A stretch of 64,000 nt of DNA from Haemonchus contortus (Eukaryota > Nematoda > Chromadorea > Rhabditida > Trichostrongylidae). The notes beneath the pieces were generated by a model that saw only the letters and a program-made list of their open reading frames with translations, was not told where the DNA came from and searched no databases. Location of the stretch: the NCBI GenBank assembly GCA_000469685.2, contig LS997566.1:18481545-18545544 (forward strand), written 5' to 3'. Positions 48,779-59,764 of this stretch are shown here, piece by piece. Every line of letters begins with the position of its first letter. Positions within the stretch are counted from its first letter, which is position 1. A program made the position numbers and the translations under genes.

Positions 48779-49115
48779 GATGACGAGAAGGTATGGTGTG
48801 TGCGCCGCTGTGACTTCCGAGAAGAGCGCGAGGAGACTGCGCTTGGCGACCTAGCCTTGCCACAATGTCGGCAGTCCTTCTCCTTATGCGGTGCTCCCTG
48901 GTGTTATCTGCGCTCCTGTGGTCCAATGACAACGATCATCGTGACTTTGCGCCTGGATATGACTCTGCGCTATCCCCGTAACACGGCGCTCAGAGAGCAA
49001 GGTTGAAAGAGATCAATGTCAGCAATCATGCTACCATTAATGATAAGTTTGTGAGATGTTCTGTGCGCATAAAGAAGTAAGGAAATTGAGAAGAAATGGT
49101 CCATCGTATTCAAAT
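48779..49115 (+). repeat. dispersed repeat family C, copy 1 (right half)
   Basis: Begins with the 12-mer GATGACGAGAAG, the same one that ends the left flank at 42578-42589. It aligns collinearly with 58625-58970 through GTGTGCGCCGC, CAATGTCGGCAGTCC, TCATCGTGACT and GTGCGCATAAAGAAGTAAG. No domain is recognised in the minus-strand ORF that both copies contain (Arg/Ala-rich, including RRRTADIVA). Confidence 0.75.
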
Positions 49116-50463
49116 TAAAAATGACAGAGATGGACTTCTCTTATTACACAAGAAAACATAAAAAGTCGGCTTTATGCTCAATAACAAAGCAGGACGGTAA
49201 GACTAAAAATGACTAAAACCCTACGGGATTGCACCTCACCTCACTAGGGGTCGTCAATGCTCGTCAACCCTCCTGCTCATGCATAAGTGCTTTAGCCGGG
49301 GGCGTTCGACACGTCCGTTCACCACCCGCAGCGCAGCAATGTCCCCACTCCATTAATCCACACGACGATCCATTAATCCATTCGCCTTCTACGGGCTGCG
49401 CGTCAAGGGCTGTCTGGAGAGTCGACAGCTGCGCAGAGGCAGAACGGAGTTATCGTCACCATCGAAAAGTAAACCTCAACCGTGGCTGAGATACCTATGC
49501 TCGGATTCAGGAGGCGAAGCATATTAATCCTGGCCTCTTGCGACATCGTAACGTTCAGTTTTACCGGGTTCGACGACGGACGTTGCGCATGTTGGGTCTA
49601 TCGCTTTCGACACTGCGCACTTGGGCTCGATAATTACATCGAGATGTTTAAGATGCAATTTTATCAGCTCGTCTGAAGTTTGCCGTCCCTCGAATGCGGC
49701 CAAAGTGGCCTTACTTGCGATGGATTGGAAGTCGTTCAACTGTAGATTATGAAGCAATAGAATTTCCTCCAAAATTGGTAGCAGGATTGTTTGTGAAATA
49801 TTCCGTCTGGAAAAAGGTTAGTATCTTAACATGATGTCGAAAAATATTATCGATTAATTCAATTAAGCCTGGACGTGTTGCATTTCTTTGAAAACTACTA
49901 TAGGATTTTCACCAAGAAAGATTTCATGTTGGAAGTGCGTTACATAATCATACAATTGGCGGATGTACAATTCCTCATCTTTCAAGTCCTGAATAATTTC
50001 ATTCACCGAAAACTGTTGTTCTTCTTGAGCTTTGCCTCTATCTAATCTTTTGACAGCAATTTATCTTCACGACTCGACATAGTTCGCCTGAGGTTGGCCA
50101 GACCTCGATCAAATCTTGCCTCAAAAAGAAAAAGCAAAGTGAATTACTCCATTGTGACCAACCTTACGCGTGATATTAGCCTATTCAAAACCATTGTCAA
50201 AGGATTTAGGTTATTAAAAGAGAGTAGGATACGCGATGTGTTAGTATATATTACTTCAATGACAACTAACAAGTAATAGGAGTATGACTAATTGGTAACA
50301 AAAGTAACTGTTAAGCACTTGGGACTTTGTTCAGGTGCGTGCGCGTGCATGTGCAGTGTACGTAGGGTTAAAATGATATCAGGAAAGGGAGAACCGGTGG
50401 AAGGTGAGTGCTAATAAAAAGAAGGAAGTCTGAGAATAACGAAAGGCTCTGGAACTCCCTTAA
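49116..50463. other. no recognisable gene
   Basis: GC-rich near 49300-49450 and AT-rich after. ORFs are short (maximum 86 codons) and without motifs. Confidence 0.4.
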
Positions 50464-51162
50464 AGGCACTGTTTACAAAAAAGTTAGGGTACCCTTTTTG
50501 ACGGGAATTGATAGGACTACTCTAGAATAAAGCGATAACAACGAAAAAAGCGAAAAAAACGATGAACAAAAAGAATTACAAAGGGTCAAAAAAAGAGCTG
50601 GAAAGAGGGGTTGGACGAATTTCACATTGAAAAAACTGCGGTTAGGGAGTGTTCGAGCGAGAATGCACGAAGACGACGCAATGTCTGCAATACAGACAAC
50701 ACATCGAAATTAACGTAGTTTCAGAAATAAAAAAACATTTGCATGCAATAATCTACACAAAATATGTTAAAATCTCCATTAAACTTACGAGAATAGTTAA
50801 AGAATGCTACCGTGAAAAATTCATAACAAAAAAACAATAGAAATAACAAACATAAACTAGAAATAACAGCCGAATACTAGCTCCTGTACGAGGCGGTCGA
50901 CCAGCTGATGATTCCTGGCAATTTGCCAATCAGAGTATCGATTTTTCACCAACTTTGCTCCAGTGCGAATGTGGTGAAGGACAACTTGAACTCGTAGCCA
51001 ACCTAGCGAGGGGCGGAGGCATCCCGTCCCCCAATGTTCCTGCCCTTATCATGCCCTATCCAGCAGTTTTCCGACCTGATTCCTGCACAAATGCTATCAG
51101 AGGGGGCTTCGAATTCAAAGCATGTGCAAATCTCCGAAACCATTTTTTCGTGAACAGTGCCT
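50464..51162. mobile_element. TTAA-type MITE, copy 3
   Basis: Left end AGGCACTGTTTACAAAAAAG after TTAA (50460-50463). Right end CCATTTTTTCGTGAACAGTGCCT at 51140-51162, followed by TCAA. The ends mirror those of the elements at 15968 and 39812, though less perfectly. The 699-bp interior has no transposase. Confidence 0.55.
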
Positions 51163-51169
51163 TCAAGAG

Positions 51170-51882
51170 AGAAGACAAGAAAACGTTATTTTGTCTCCGA
51201 TAGTCTTCTGCAACAACAACGCGAGAAAGTGTTAGTGGGAGGAGCGATGGCCCCTGTCGCTCCTCCCTTCCGAAAGGGCCTTGCTGTGCTCCATACGATA
51301 GAGTTCGTGCCCAAAACGGCTTCTTGGCTAGCCCCGGAGCCTTCTTTTCCGATTTTTCTTTCTTCAAAAAATCTACTATGGTCGAGCTTGTGAACTCTTG
51401 AGCCTGGTTGCGGCGCTCATAGTATTCCCAAATGGACTCTTCATCGTCTGCCACCACTGAGAGTTCATTCCTTTTCGTTAGCGCCTCAATGGCTTGTCCG
51501 AGGTTGCCCCTGATCCCATTGTCGTGTGGCGCAAACTCCATACCGGTGTAAGGAGCTTCACCATGTTTTAGTTGAATTCATATTGTTTGCCGTAGCTCTT
51601 CTTTTTGTTGCCAAGGGCCGACACCGGCACCAAGCTCCTAATGACTCCGGCTATAGCTTCCTCCAACGGCTGCGGTCCTGCCTGCTGCTGCTGTGCTGGG
51701 GCTGGAATAGCCGGTTGATATGGTGGTGTCAAAGCCGGCTGCGATGGCTATGAGCTCGCCTGTGGAGGGACCATTCGTTGTCCTGATTAATTAAGCGCCC
51801 TAGCTAGGAGCTCTTGAGAGTTGGCTCTAGAAAGGGTGACCTGTGCGCTGAGCTGCGCTTGATTGTTTACTTCCGATGCCAT
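51170..51882 (-). pseudogene. broken Gag-like ORF
   Basis: On the minus strand, ATG at 51880-51882 starts MASEVNNQAQLSAQVTLSRA. Stops follow, then a Pro/Gln-rich stretch (PAIPAPAQQQQAGPQPLEEA), KKKSYGKQYEFN, and an open frame from 51541 with GQAIEALTKRNELSVVADDE and ESIWEYYERRNQAQEF. The layout (Gln/Pro-rich, basic, then helical) resembles a retroelement Gag or ORF1, but I cannot name the family. The ORF's last codons enter the neighbouring MITE. Confidence 0.45.
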
Positions 51883-53779
51883 TTTAATAGAGACTAATCA
51901 GATAGGCTATACAAGTACGAATAGAAGATATAACTGACTGTGGTTATAAAGAGTTATAGTAGCCAGTGATGAATACCAAAAAGAAACACAACGTCTTATC
52001 CGAGCCTGCCTCAGTGAATGCCTATATAGGTAAGCTTACTCTACGGACTAATATGGCCTTATGGCCGTTACACTGCAAAGGACCCACCTGGTGGCAATTG
52101 CTTTTCAAAAGGATGCGACGCGTGATAAAGGTTAAATGAATCAGATACTGCATCTGATGAAACACAATGACACCGCCACCGCGCCTTGCGGGAAAAGCCA
52201 CTGTAGGGCCGAAGGAACTGTCCTTCCAACAAAATCAACTCACTTTAGAGTTTCTTTGGATAGTAAATGCTAGCAGTGAAGTGTCTTGACACACTTGATG
52301 CACAATAACAACGTCGTGAGCGAAGTATGAAAAAACTAAAATGCTAGTAACGAAGCGAAGATTCCAAGCCTAGACTACCCAGCGAACTGGAAAACTGTAG
52401 CCTAAAAAGTTCTGGTGAGCTAATGCCCCCTGATATGGTGAACCGCTCTCTGAAAGAAACTTAGAGCCGTAAAGAGCTGATGGAATAAATCAACAGGAGG
52501 ATAATATCAAGGCTCTGCGAGGCCTAGAACAAACAGTACAACTCCGATACTAAAATGAATAAGTAACGCAATAAGAGTAGAACACCTTGATCCAGCGCAA
52601 TTTGCGCGGAAGAGTACAAAGAAATTGTGACTATAAAACTTAGCGACACGGACCGTCACTATGTAAACGGAAACCGGAATGAGACGGGTTAATCCCGCCG
52701 AGCGAAGCCGCTCGGACGCAAAGCACGCGTCGCCCGTTCCATTTGGTACGGGACCTGCCCAATGGCGGCACTTGCGGGAAGATAAAACTTCATTTTGCAG
52801 GGTGTACTAGATGTGTGAATATGGGCGTGAAATTGAGTATGGGTAAACTAAAATAGGCTAATCTATTATAAGGTGACCAAAACAAGCAAAAAACGACGTT
52901 TGATGCGCAGCCACTTTAGCTGCGTACCCTGCTCACATAAATCAAATAGAGCTCAAAAAGGGGTCATCACACAATGTGCTTCCTGTACACTGCACAAAAT
53001 AAAAAAATGCAAACAGTATAGGTAAACTACGATAGGGATATAGATACGTACTAAAACAGGTACCTGACCAATATTCTAGTGATTATTGCGACGGATAAGA
53101 ACACCATAGTTGTTAGAAATAGTAGCGAATAAAAAGGAATAAACAGAAGGGCAGGGAAGGGGTCGTAATCCGGCTGGATGACGCGTAGATTGACTTTCGA
53201 AAATACGATCTGACGGCGGTGCACAACGTTGGGGGCGCGATTTGTTTGGCTAGGATAATGATTATTTCAACTGGGTAAATGCGTGCGAATGATGATTTCA
53301 TTGTAAGTAGTGTTAATGAATACTTAAAAGGAATTTTGCCGCCTTTCCCGGTTGAATTCGTTGCGGCAACGGTTTTATTGCGCTATTACGGATTTGCGTA
53401 GAATTTTGGCCTTGCGCGTTAATTGCACGGATTTCGAGCGGATATAAGCGTGCCACGAGCGTGTTGGTACTTTACCATTTGTCATGCGCACATCTGCTGA
53501 ACGAGGTCTATTGTCTGCACTTGGATTAATCTTTATATGAGGACCGAGCGGCCAATGACTTCTCGGTAATTTAACGTCAGCTTGACTGCATCTCTGGCTT
53601 GCGGGGGCGCCGTGGTATATTTAGGCTGCTGCATACGTAGCTGATAGTGTTTTCTTAGGCTGTAAGGTAATCCTCAATCAGTTCCATAGTTCCATAGTTT
53701 CCAGAATTTGTTTAGCGTTTTGAGCGTTTCCTTATACCATTCTGACAACTTGTGCGCGGATGTTGCGAATTCGCTTGGT
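51883..53779. other. no assigned gene
   Basis: May contain the leader or LTR of the Gag-like element and the truncated end of the BEL/Pao relic. A GC-rich stretch at 52680-52770 (CCCGCCGAGCGAAGCCGCTCGG) is locally self-complementary. Nothing is firm. Confidence 0.35.
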
Positions 53780-55779
53780 ATACCGTGGAATTTGAAGCTT
53801 TGGGAATCCTAAGTGAAAAGCCAAATAGCCGACACGACGGTTCCGAACCTTGTATGTGTTAGTACCATACCCACTGGTGAACAAACCGGGAGTTCCTGCA
53901 CGAGAAAGTCTCAGTAACTGTTAGTACCAACGAGTATGTCCGGCAATACCGATTGTGACGCATGATACGATGGGACCCGAAGACGATTCTCTTTTATGAT
54001 CTTTGAATCTATACTGTAGAGCTTTAGAGGATAATGCGGTAATGTTTTGACATCCTTGCTTGTGAGAAGATTGATAAGTGAAGTACGCGATTTTGTATGT
54101 CAGTTAGTCAACGTCTACTACACCTGTTGTTTCGGTAGGCTCAACGTTGCAAATGTACGCTCTTTTCTTGACATAAATGGGCAGTCTTGAACGATTTGAT
54201 GTACTGGTCGTTATGAAGCTATTCTGAGCTCTTGAGTCCAGCAGTAAAACAACCTTTTCGAGTATAGAATGGTCATAATTGAATTCCTTGGCATTGATCA
54301 GCATTAGGTTAGCTTTTGTTGCAGCGCGCGTAACACGGTGTAGTTGATAACAATAATTGAGTTGTTTAAATTCTCCATCTGAATCTCGCGCCTGATATTG
54401 AGAGGAGATGGGGCGCGGCGATCACGAGCACCAACCTGACTGTGTATCTATTACGGGATTATAACAGGATCGACAGTATGGTGGGGTGCGAAAGAAAACA
54501 CGTCGTGGCCATCGAGATTAGCGCTTGGCTGGAGAGTGTGACTTTGAACTATAGTTGCGACGGTATTCATCCCACGATGGTGAACGTGAATGCTCATTGT
54601 CGGTATAGCTTTTGCTTCTATATCGCATTTGAAAAGGACTTCCAGAAGGATATCTGTCCCTGGATGACGAGCGATAAGTGGACTGCGTCGCTGGTTCATA
54701 CCGCTGACGATTCCTGCACAGAATCTCATGATGGTCTCCTGTGCAGTGATTGCACGCTGGATAACATCATGTGCGACTAGACTAGGATGTCCTTGGTTCA
54801 GATATCTCCAGCAATGGTTAAGGGCTCAGACGATGTTAACGCGAGCTTCTAGTGTTATTTAACCAAACACATGCGAGTATTGTGCGCTTGGGTGTCACAA
54901 AAAGCACAACCAACGACTTCGTTTCGGGTGACTGCGAGCGGACCTAGCGCCTTGAATACCATGAGAATTATATATTAAGTTGCTATCTCTAAGCGTGGTA
55001 GTATGTATCCTCATACTTTTTCTTGAGAGCGACAATATGATTTAGATTGCGTGTGATTTGGTATAAGTCAGAGTCTCCACCAGATTAAAACTCCAAGTCA
55101 TGGAACTATTGTTGGATATCCGAGGAAGCTTACTCCATACCAAGTCAAGTGTTTGTAGGTCTCTGCGGAAATCTTCAAGTCAGCGTAACCCTCGAAGAAT
55201 TACCGATACACGAGATCATGTATTGCGTAGATCTACCCTTAAATTGCCAGCTGTAGGTAGCTGCTGCATTTGCCTATGAAGGATTGCGCGTGTTTTAAGC
55301 GGTCGACCATATCTCTTTTTGGGTGCTCGCACAAGTTCGAAATAATTGCACTAATCGGGATCCAGATCTAGCAATACAATCTGCAACCCATCTTCGAGTA
55401 GACTTCGTAAGTAGAGGAAGTTGTACGTCGTACGTATGTCTTCACGAATCGCAACTTCGAATGCACGCCAAAAACGTTGAAACTGCGTGATATCTCCCGT
55501 GAAAGGTTCAAGGTTTAGCTTCCCGAACTGAAGCGTCGCCTGACGTAACCCTTGTTGGTGGTAAGTGCCCAGGCGCCATAGGGTATCCCTCTGAGAAGTA
55601 TGACTGACCAAGGACGGGTAGTCTACTTACTTTGAATGGAGACTCAGATAAGTCGATGGAGTAATGCTGTTTACGAAAATGGAAACTAAAACTGCGAAAT
55701 GGTTTCCCGAGTTATGGGGGTTCGAAATTTGCTTGACGTAGTACAATTGGATATGCGAACTCGTCGTTACGTTATCAAG

Positions 55780-55853
55780 CGTCAACGTGGCCTAGGCGTA
55801 ATGGTCTCGCTCTATAGGCGGAGGGTGCGGGTTTGCTCCCCGCCATCGTCGGC
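55780..55853 (+). ncRNA. tRNA-like sequence in foldback left arm
   Basis: GGCCTAGGCGTAATGGTC resembles a D arm with A box, and the T arm is GCGGG-TTTGCTC-CCCGC. TTTTT follows the 3' end directly. The anticodon arm is eroded and the acceptor ends do not pair, so it is a pseudo-tRNA with possible Pol III signals. Confidence 0.45.
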
Positions 55854-55930
55854 ATTTTTGCGAAGTGTTTTTTCTTTTATTTAAAGGCTCTCCAAACCTT
55901 TTCTGACATTTGTTTGAGTAAACACCCTAT

Positions 55931-56389
55931 GTCGCGAACCTCGCGTTCGCGATGTTTCCATTGATCGCCGCCGCGCCGTCAGCGCAAAGGACGGACGGAG
56001 TCGGCGAGAGGGGCTCGAAGGCTGGTCGGGCGCTCGGTTGAGCTTCGACGCTTGCCTTGACATCGGTCTCATGATCCGTGATCCGTGTGTGTATCTGTGT
56101 ACTCAATAGGAATCGCGCACTCTCGCAAGTTCCCTTCTTGGCACGGCGGACCCACAGGTAAAGGAAAGGTAGTAGGAAAACGGAAAGCTGAAAGGGAAAC
56201 AGTAATCACAGGTCTTTAGGATTTGACTAGTTGTCATGTCACCAGAGTGTAATAGATGTATTATATATGAAACGTGTCTTTTCTCTTATTCTTTGTACAA
56301 CTTGCAATAAACCATGAATAAAGCTAGTGTATCTGCACGTAAAAGAACCACCAAACTCCATTGGGACCGTGATGCAGTCTCAAAACCCT
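55931..56389. mobile_element. 459-bp insertion within the foldback left arm
   Basis: Present only in the left arm. The target in the intact right arm reads (mirrored) GAACACTCTATTTCTGC. The flanks here are AAACACCCT and AAAACCCT, compatible with an 8-bp target duplication with one change. The first half is GC-rich, and the second half has AATAAA twice near 56307-56322. No coding motif. Confidence 0.5.
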
Positions 56390-57149
56390 ATTTCTGCTTT
56401 TATTTTCTCTCGTCGCCCCCATCCAAGGAAGTATGGTTCTGCACCTTAATTGTGTTACTCTATTTCATTTTCGACTTGGAGAAACATTTAACAGCAAGGA
56501 GCCCGGTATGTATAAGGTGCCTGTGAGGAACTCAGCATTATTAGGAAAAGCTGAAGAAATGCAAACTGCACACATGTTGTTCACTAACTGCCTCCTTATA
56601 CATGATTCTCCTCTACAACCGGAGACAAAACAGTCATTTGCCTTAAAACGTGACAAATACCCGCTAAGTGTGATACGCCAGTCTAGGTTTTCAACAACAT
56701 GCCTTGCAACAAGAGCATTCTCGCTCGACCACTGGATTGGAGCTTTGAAAATTTTTCAGGTCTAAAAATGTTGAAAACCCAGACTCACGTGTCACACTTG
56801 GCGGGTGTTTATTAAATCTTGAGACATATGACTGTTTCGTCGCCGGTTGTAGAAGAGGATCATGTATAAGGTGGGCAGTTAGTGAACGAGATGTGTACTG
56901 CATACATTCTTTTCAGCTTTTCCTCTTATACTGAAGTTTTCACAACCATCTTATACATCTCTGGCACCTTGCTATTAAATGTTTCTTTGAGTCGAAAATG
57001 AAATAGAGTCACACAATTAAGGTGCAGAACCATAGTTCCTCGGATGGGGGCGACGAGAGAAAATAAAAGCAGAAATAGAGTGTTCACTCAAAAAAATGTC
57101 AGAAAAGGTTTAGAGAGCCTTTAAATAAATGAAAAAAACTTTGCAAAAA

Positions 57150-57225
57150 TGCCGGCGATGGCGGGGAGCAAACCCGCACCCTACGCCTGTGAAGCGAGAC
57201 CATTACCACTAGGCCACGTTAGCGC
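57150..57225 (-). ncRNA. tRNA-like sequence in foldback right arm
   Basis: Less eroded than its left-arm partner. It has GGCCTAGTGGTAATGGTC, the anticodon loop TTCACAG (CAC, valine, with T33 present) on a weak 3-bp stem, and the T arm GCGGG-TTTGCTC-CCCGC. TTTTTG follows. The acceptor stem fails to pair. Confidence 0.5.
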
Positions 57226-57843
57226 TTGATAACGTAGGGACGAGTTCGCATATCCAATTGTATTACTGTCAAGCAAATTTCGAACCCCCATAACTTCTTA
57301 AGGGAAACCATTTCGCAGTTTTAGTTTCCATTTTCGTAAAATCAAAACTCTATCGATTTATCTGGGTCTCCATTCAAAGTCCCACGGTAAGTAGACTACC
57401 CCTCCCTGGTGAGGGGAAGGTAACTGCGCCGGTTAACTCTTGTAAGAAGAGGGGTTATTCCTATTGTCGTGTTATCTCTGTCGTTTCTTCAAGATGTGCG
57501 CATACTTGTTCCAGGTTTGCGTGAAGAGTATGGTAAGGGTTCCTGCTGCTACTGTTATGCTGCCCATATACTCTTCATTATCGACTTCCGAATTGCTGGA
57601 GAAAGTTACGAACGTTACAAACGACTGTTGTTCCTCTCGCACGATGCGTAAGGCTGCACGCATATTCAACAAAAGCGCTCGAAGAGCTCCTTGGCCATGG
57701 TCAAGAAGCTGCCATTCGTTGGCTGGCGGTAGTGATTCATCGCTAAACGAGCTCACAAGATCTTGGGGTATCTTACCTCTTGTCATTTCGAGTGCAGTGA
57801 GAGTTATCATTAGATTGGTTTTGCATGCGCTGATAGTCGACAT

Positions 57844-58613
57844 GATTGGTTGAACGCTGAAGGCAGGAGGTGGTTACTGCCTGAGCCAAATCTAAAATGG
57901 TGAAGGTAAGTGCGCTTATTGCAGTGAGACGGCTCCGGCCATGAGCCTCCCCCGACAGAATGTTGAACGCGTATAAGCGACGTTGGCCTTCACATAATAA
58001 TACCGATCGCAAGGGGAAGATATAAAAAAAGAATGATGACTTATGGATATGAATTGCAACGTGTGTATTAGAACGAATGACTGCGTCGGCTTCTCGTTGC
58101 GTTTCAACCAAAATGGTCACCTGAAACTGCGCGGACAGTTCTAATCAAAGGCCCTAAGACGCCGAGGGGCCGAAATGTGGCCGGGAATGTGTGGAGATGC
58201 GAAACGGTACGACCGAACAGCATTTGCTGCACCGGACCCCACTATTCAGATTACATGAGGAAGGCCTGTCCCGACCTCTAGGTCTCCCTCCATGCGTTTC
58301 GCCTGGTAGCTACTCCGGTGTCCGTACGGAGGGCTTGAGCTGGGCATTATGCGTCGTATGGCTGCTTTTGCCACTCCAGAGCTATAACACCCGCACGGGC
58401 TATAGGGTGGTTAAGGTACGTCCTAGTCGATGCCTCCTGCGTGGTCATTCTGTGGGCTGCTGACCTACCCAAACAGTACCATGGACGCTTCTGGCTGGCA
58501 CTACTTTTCTTCTTCCTAGCGCAGAAAAGCCTCGATCTCAAAATACGGACATGTGCTGCCGCATGACCAACTTCAGTACGATGCACCATATTGATGCGAC
58601 GGGTGCTCAATCC
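57844..58613. other. unassigned, upstream of the BEL/Pao relic
   Basis: Would be expected to hold the leader or LTR of the minus-strand relic, but I cannot define either. A minus-strand frame of about 147 codons (58347-58790) runs into the family C repeat and has no recognised domain. Confidence 0.35.
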
Positions 58614-58970
58614 TAGGGGCAATCCAAGAAGATGACGAGAAGTTATGGGGTGTGCGCCGCCGTGACTCCCGAGAAGAGCACAAGGGAACTGCGCTTGACG
58701 ACCTCGCATTGCCACGATGTCGGCAGTCCTCCTCCTCATGCTGTGCCCCTTGGTGTTACTGCGTTCGTGCGATCCAATAACAATGATCATCGTGACTCTG
58801 CGCTTGGCTATGATCCTGCGCTATCCCCATAACACTGAACTCAGAAATTAAGGTTAAAAGAGAATAATGTTAGCAATCATGTTATCACTGATGTTGAATT
58901 TGTGAGATGTACTGTGCGCATAAAGAAGTAAGCAAATCGAGAAAGAATGTTGGTCCATTGTATTCGAAGC
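58614..58970 (+). repeat. dispersed repeat family C, copy 2 (uninterrupted)
   Basis: Contains TCCAAGAAGATGACGAGAAG followed directly by TTATGGGGTGTGCGCCGCC. It is therefore the empty-site version of the place where the tRNA-like array sits, and it aligns with 48779-49115 to GTGCGCATAAAGAAGTAAG. Adjoining sequence to about 59240 may be more of the same element. Confidence 0.75.
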
Positions 58971-59268
58971 TGCCTCCTTTTAGGCCATCTTCTCATGCCC
59001 GCCGATACGCAGGGAAAGGCTGCGGCGCAGTTGCGCGGTAGGGCCCAGTGCGGAACTCTAACGGCCGTCTAAAGCGTTGGAGTTGCTCTGCGCGTTTGAT
59101 ATTGTGTGAAGAAGAAGGTGCGTAGAAGAGGTCGTACGAGAGTCACGACGGATGGAGTCCCAACTATAAAATATTTTTCACATTCCGGGCGAATATCAAC
59201 ATACACATCAACTTTGGAATTTCAACATATGTGCTCAATTTAATACATCTGTAGTGCAGATCTACTGA

Positions 59269-59764
59269 ACCATAGTCCACGATAATTTCGAGGCGCCTTT
59301 TCTAGGTTGAAGAGCGGAAGTGTTGATGTAGAGGAGTACCTCGGTGGCGAAGGAAGCAAGAAAATCAGTGTACTTCAAGGCTTCTGAAAAGACACAAGTA
59401 GAGGTTGTACGAGATCACCGTGACGGGAATGGCATGTAAGGGGTGTTTGGACAAGATCTAACTCGCTCCCCCAAGAGATGACTATATCAAGCCGTAATTG
59501 ACCAAAACTGCCTTTCTCTGTTTCCATGGGTCATAAAAAGTTGTTAGAAGTTCTTCCATGGAAATCCCTTGATATAATGCAACCTCTACGAATCCGTTGA
59601 AATTCGTCCACTATGGGTGTGGCATTCATACGATGCATTCTCTTGCCCATTATTGTACCCAGGACGTCTTTTGTTTTTATAACGGTGGTATGGTACAAGG
59701 AAGAGCTTCAAATTCATGCTGTAGAAAGATTTCAGAACCATTTTTATCGTGAACTGTGCGTCTA
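59269..59764. mobile_element. diverged TTAA-type MITE, copy 4
   Basis: The interior matches 15968-16382 in reverse orientation (CAAGTAGAGGTTGTACGAGA, GTCCACTATGGGTGTGGCATTC). The ends keep GTCCACGATAATTTCGAGG (left) and TTTTTATCGTGAACTGTGCG (right). The TTAA flanks are lost or changed. Confidence 0.55.

Larger units (their letters stand above)
55605..57411. mobile_element. 1.8-kb foldback element inserted in BEL/Pao Gag
   Basis: Two arms of about 640 bp mirror each other around a 65-bp centre (about 56703-56767). Outer parts: left 55605-55930 and right 57072-57411. Inner parts: left 56390-56702 and right 56768-57071. Shared landmarks include GACTACCC near the ends, CTCCATTCAAAGT, the tRNA-like stretch, and TCGTCGCCCCCATCC. 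The left arm carries an extra 459 bp (55931-56389) absent from the right. No intact transposase was recognised. Confidence 0.8.
53780..57843 (-). pseudogene. BEL/Pao-type retrotransposon relic, Gag to protease
   Basis: Minus strand, in order. A Gag N-terminus runs from 57843 to about 57472, about 123 residues and helical. Next comes the foldback element (55605-57411), and Gag continues from 55611 with LNLEPFTGDITQFQRFWRAF and NFLYLRSLLEDG, the block typical of BEL/Pao Gag. Zinc-knuckle remnants lie near 54950-54780 (CAFCDTQAHNTRMC; GHPSLV). Protease remnants follow at about 54250 (LLLDSRAQNSFIT, Gly of the usual DSGA changed to Arg) and 53955-53830 (LPDILVGTNSY). Stops are frequent and no reverse transcriptase follows, so it is truncated and inactive. 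LTRs are not identified. Confidence 0.75.

Noticed and set aside
42608..48824. Repeated identical 62- and 66-codon ORFs as a tandem protein gene family
   Set aside because: They cross the tRNA-like module and spacer in both orientations, repeat only because the DNA unit repeats, and have no protein-like features.
56433..56765. 110-codon ORF as a transposase
   Set aside because: It spans the arm and centre of the foldback element and shows no catalytic or DNA-binding motif.
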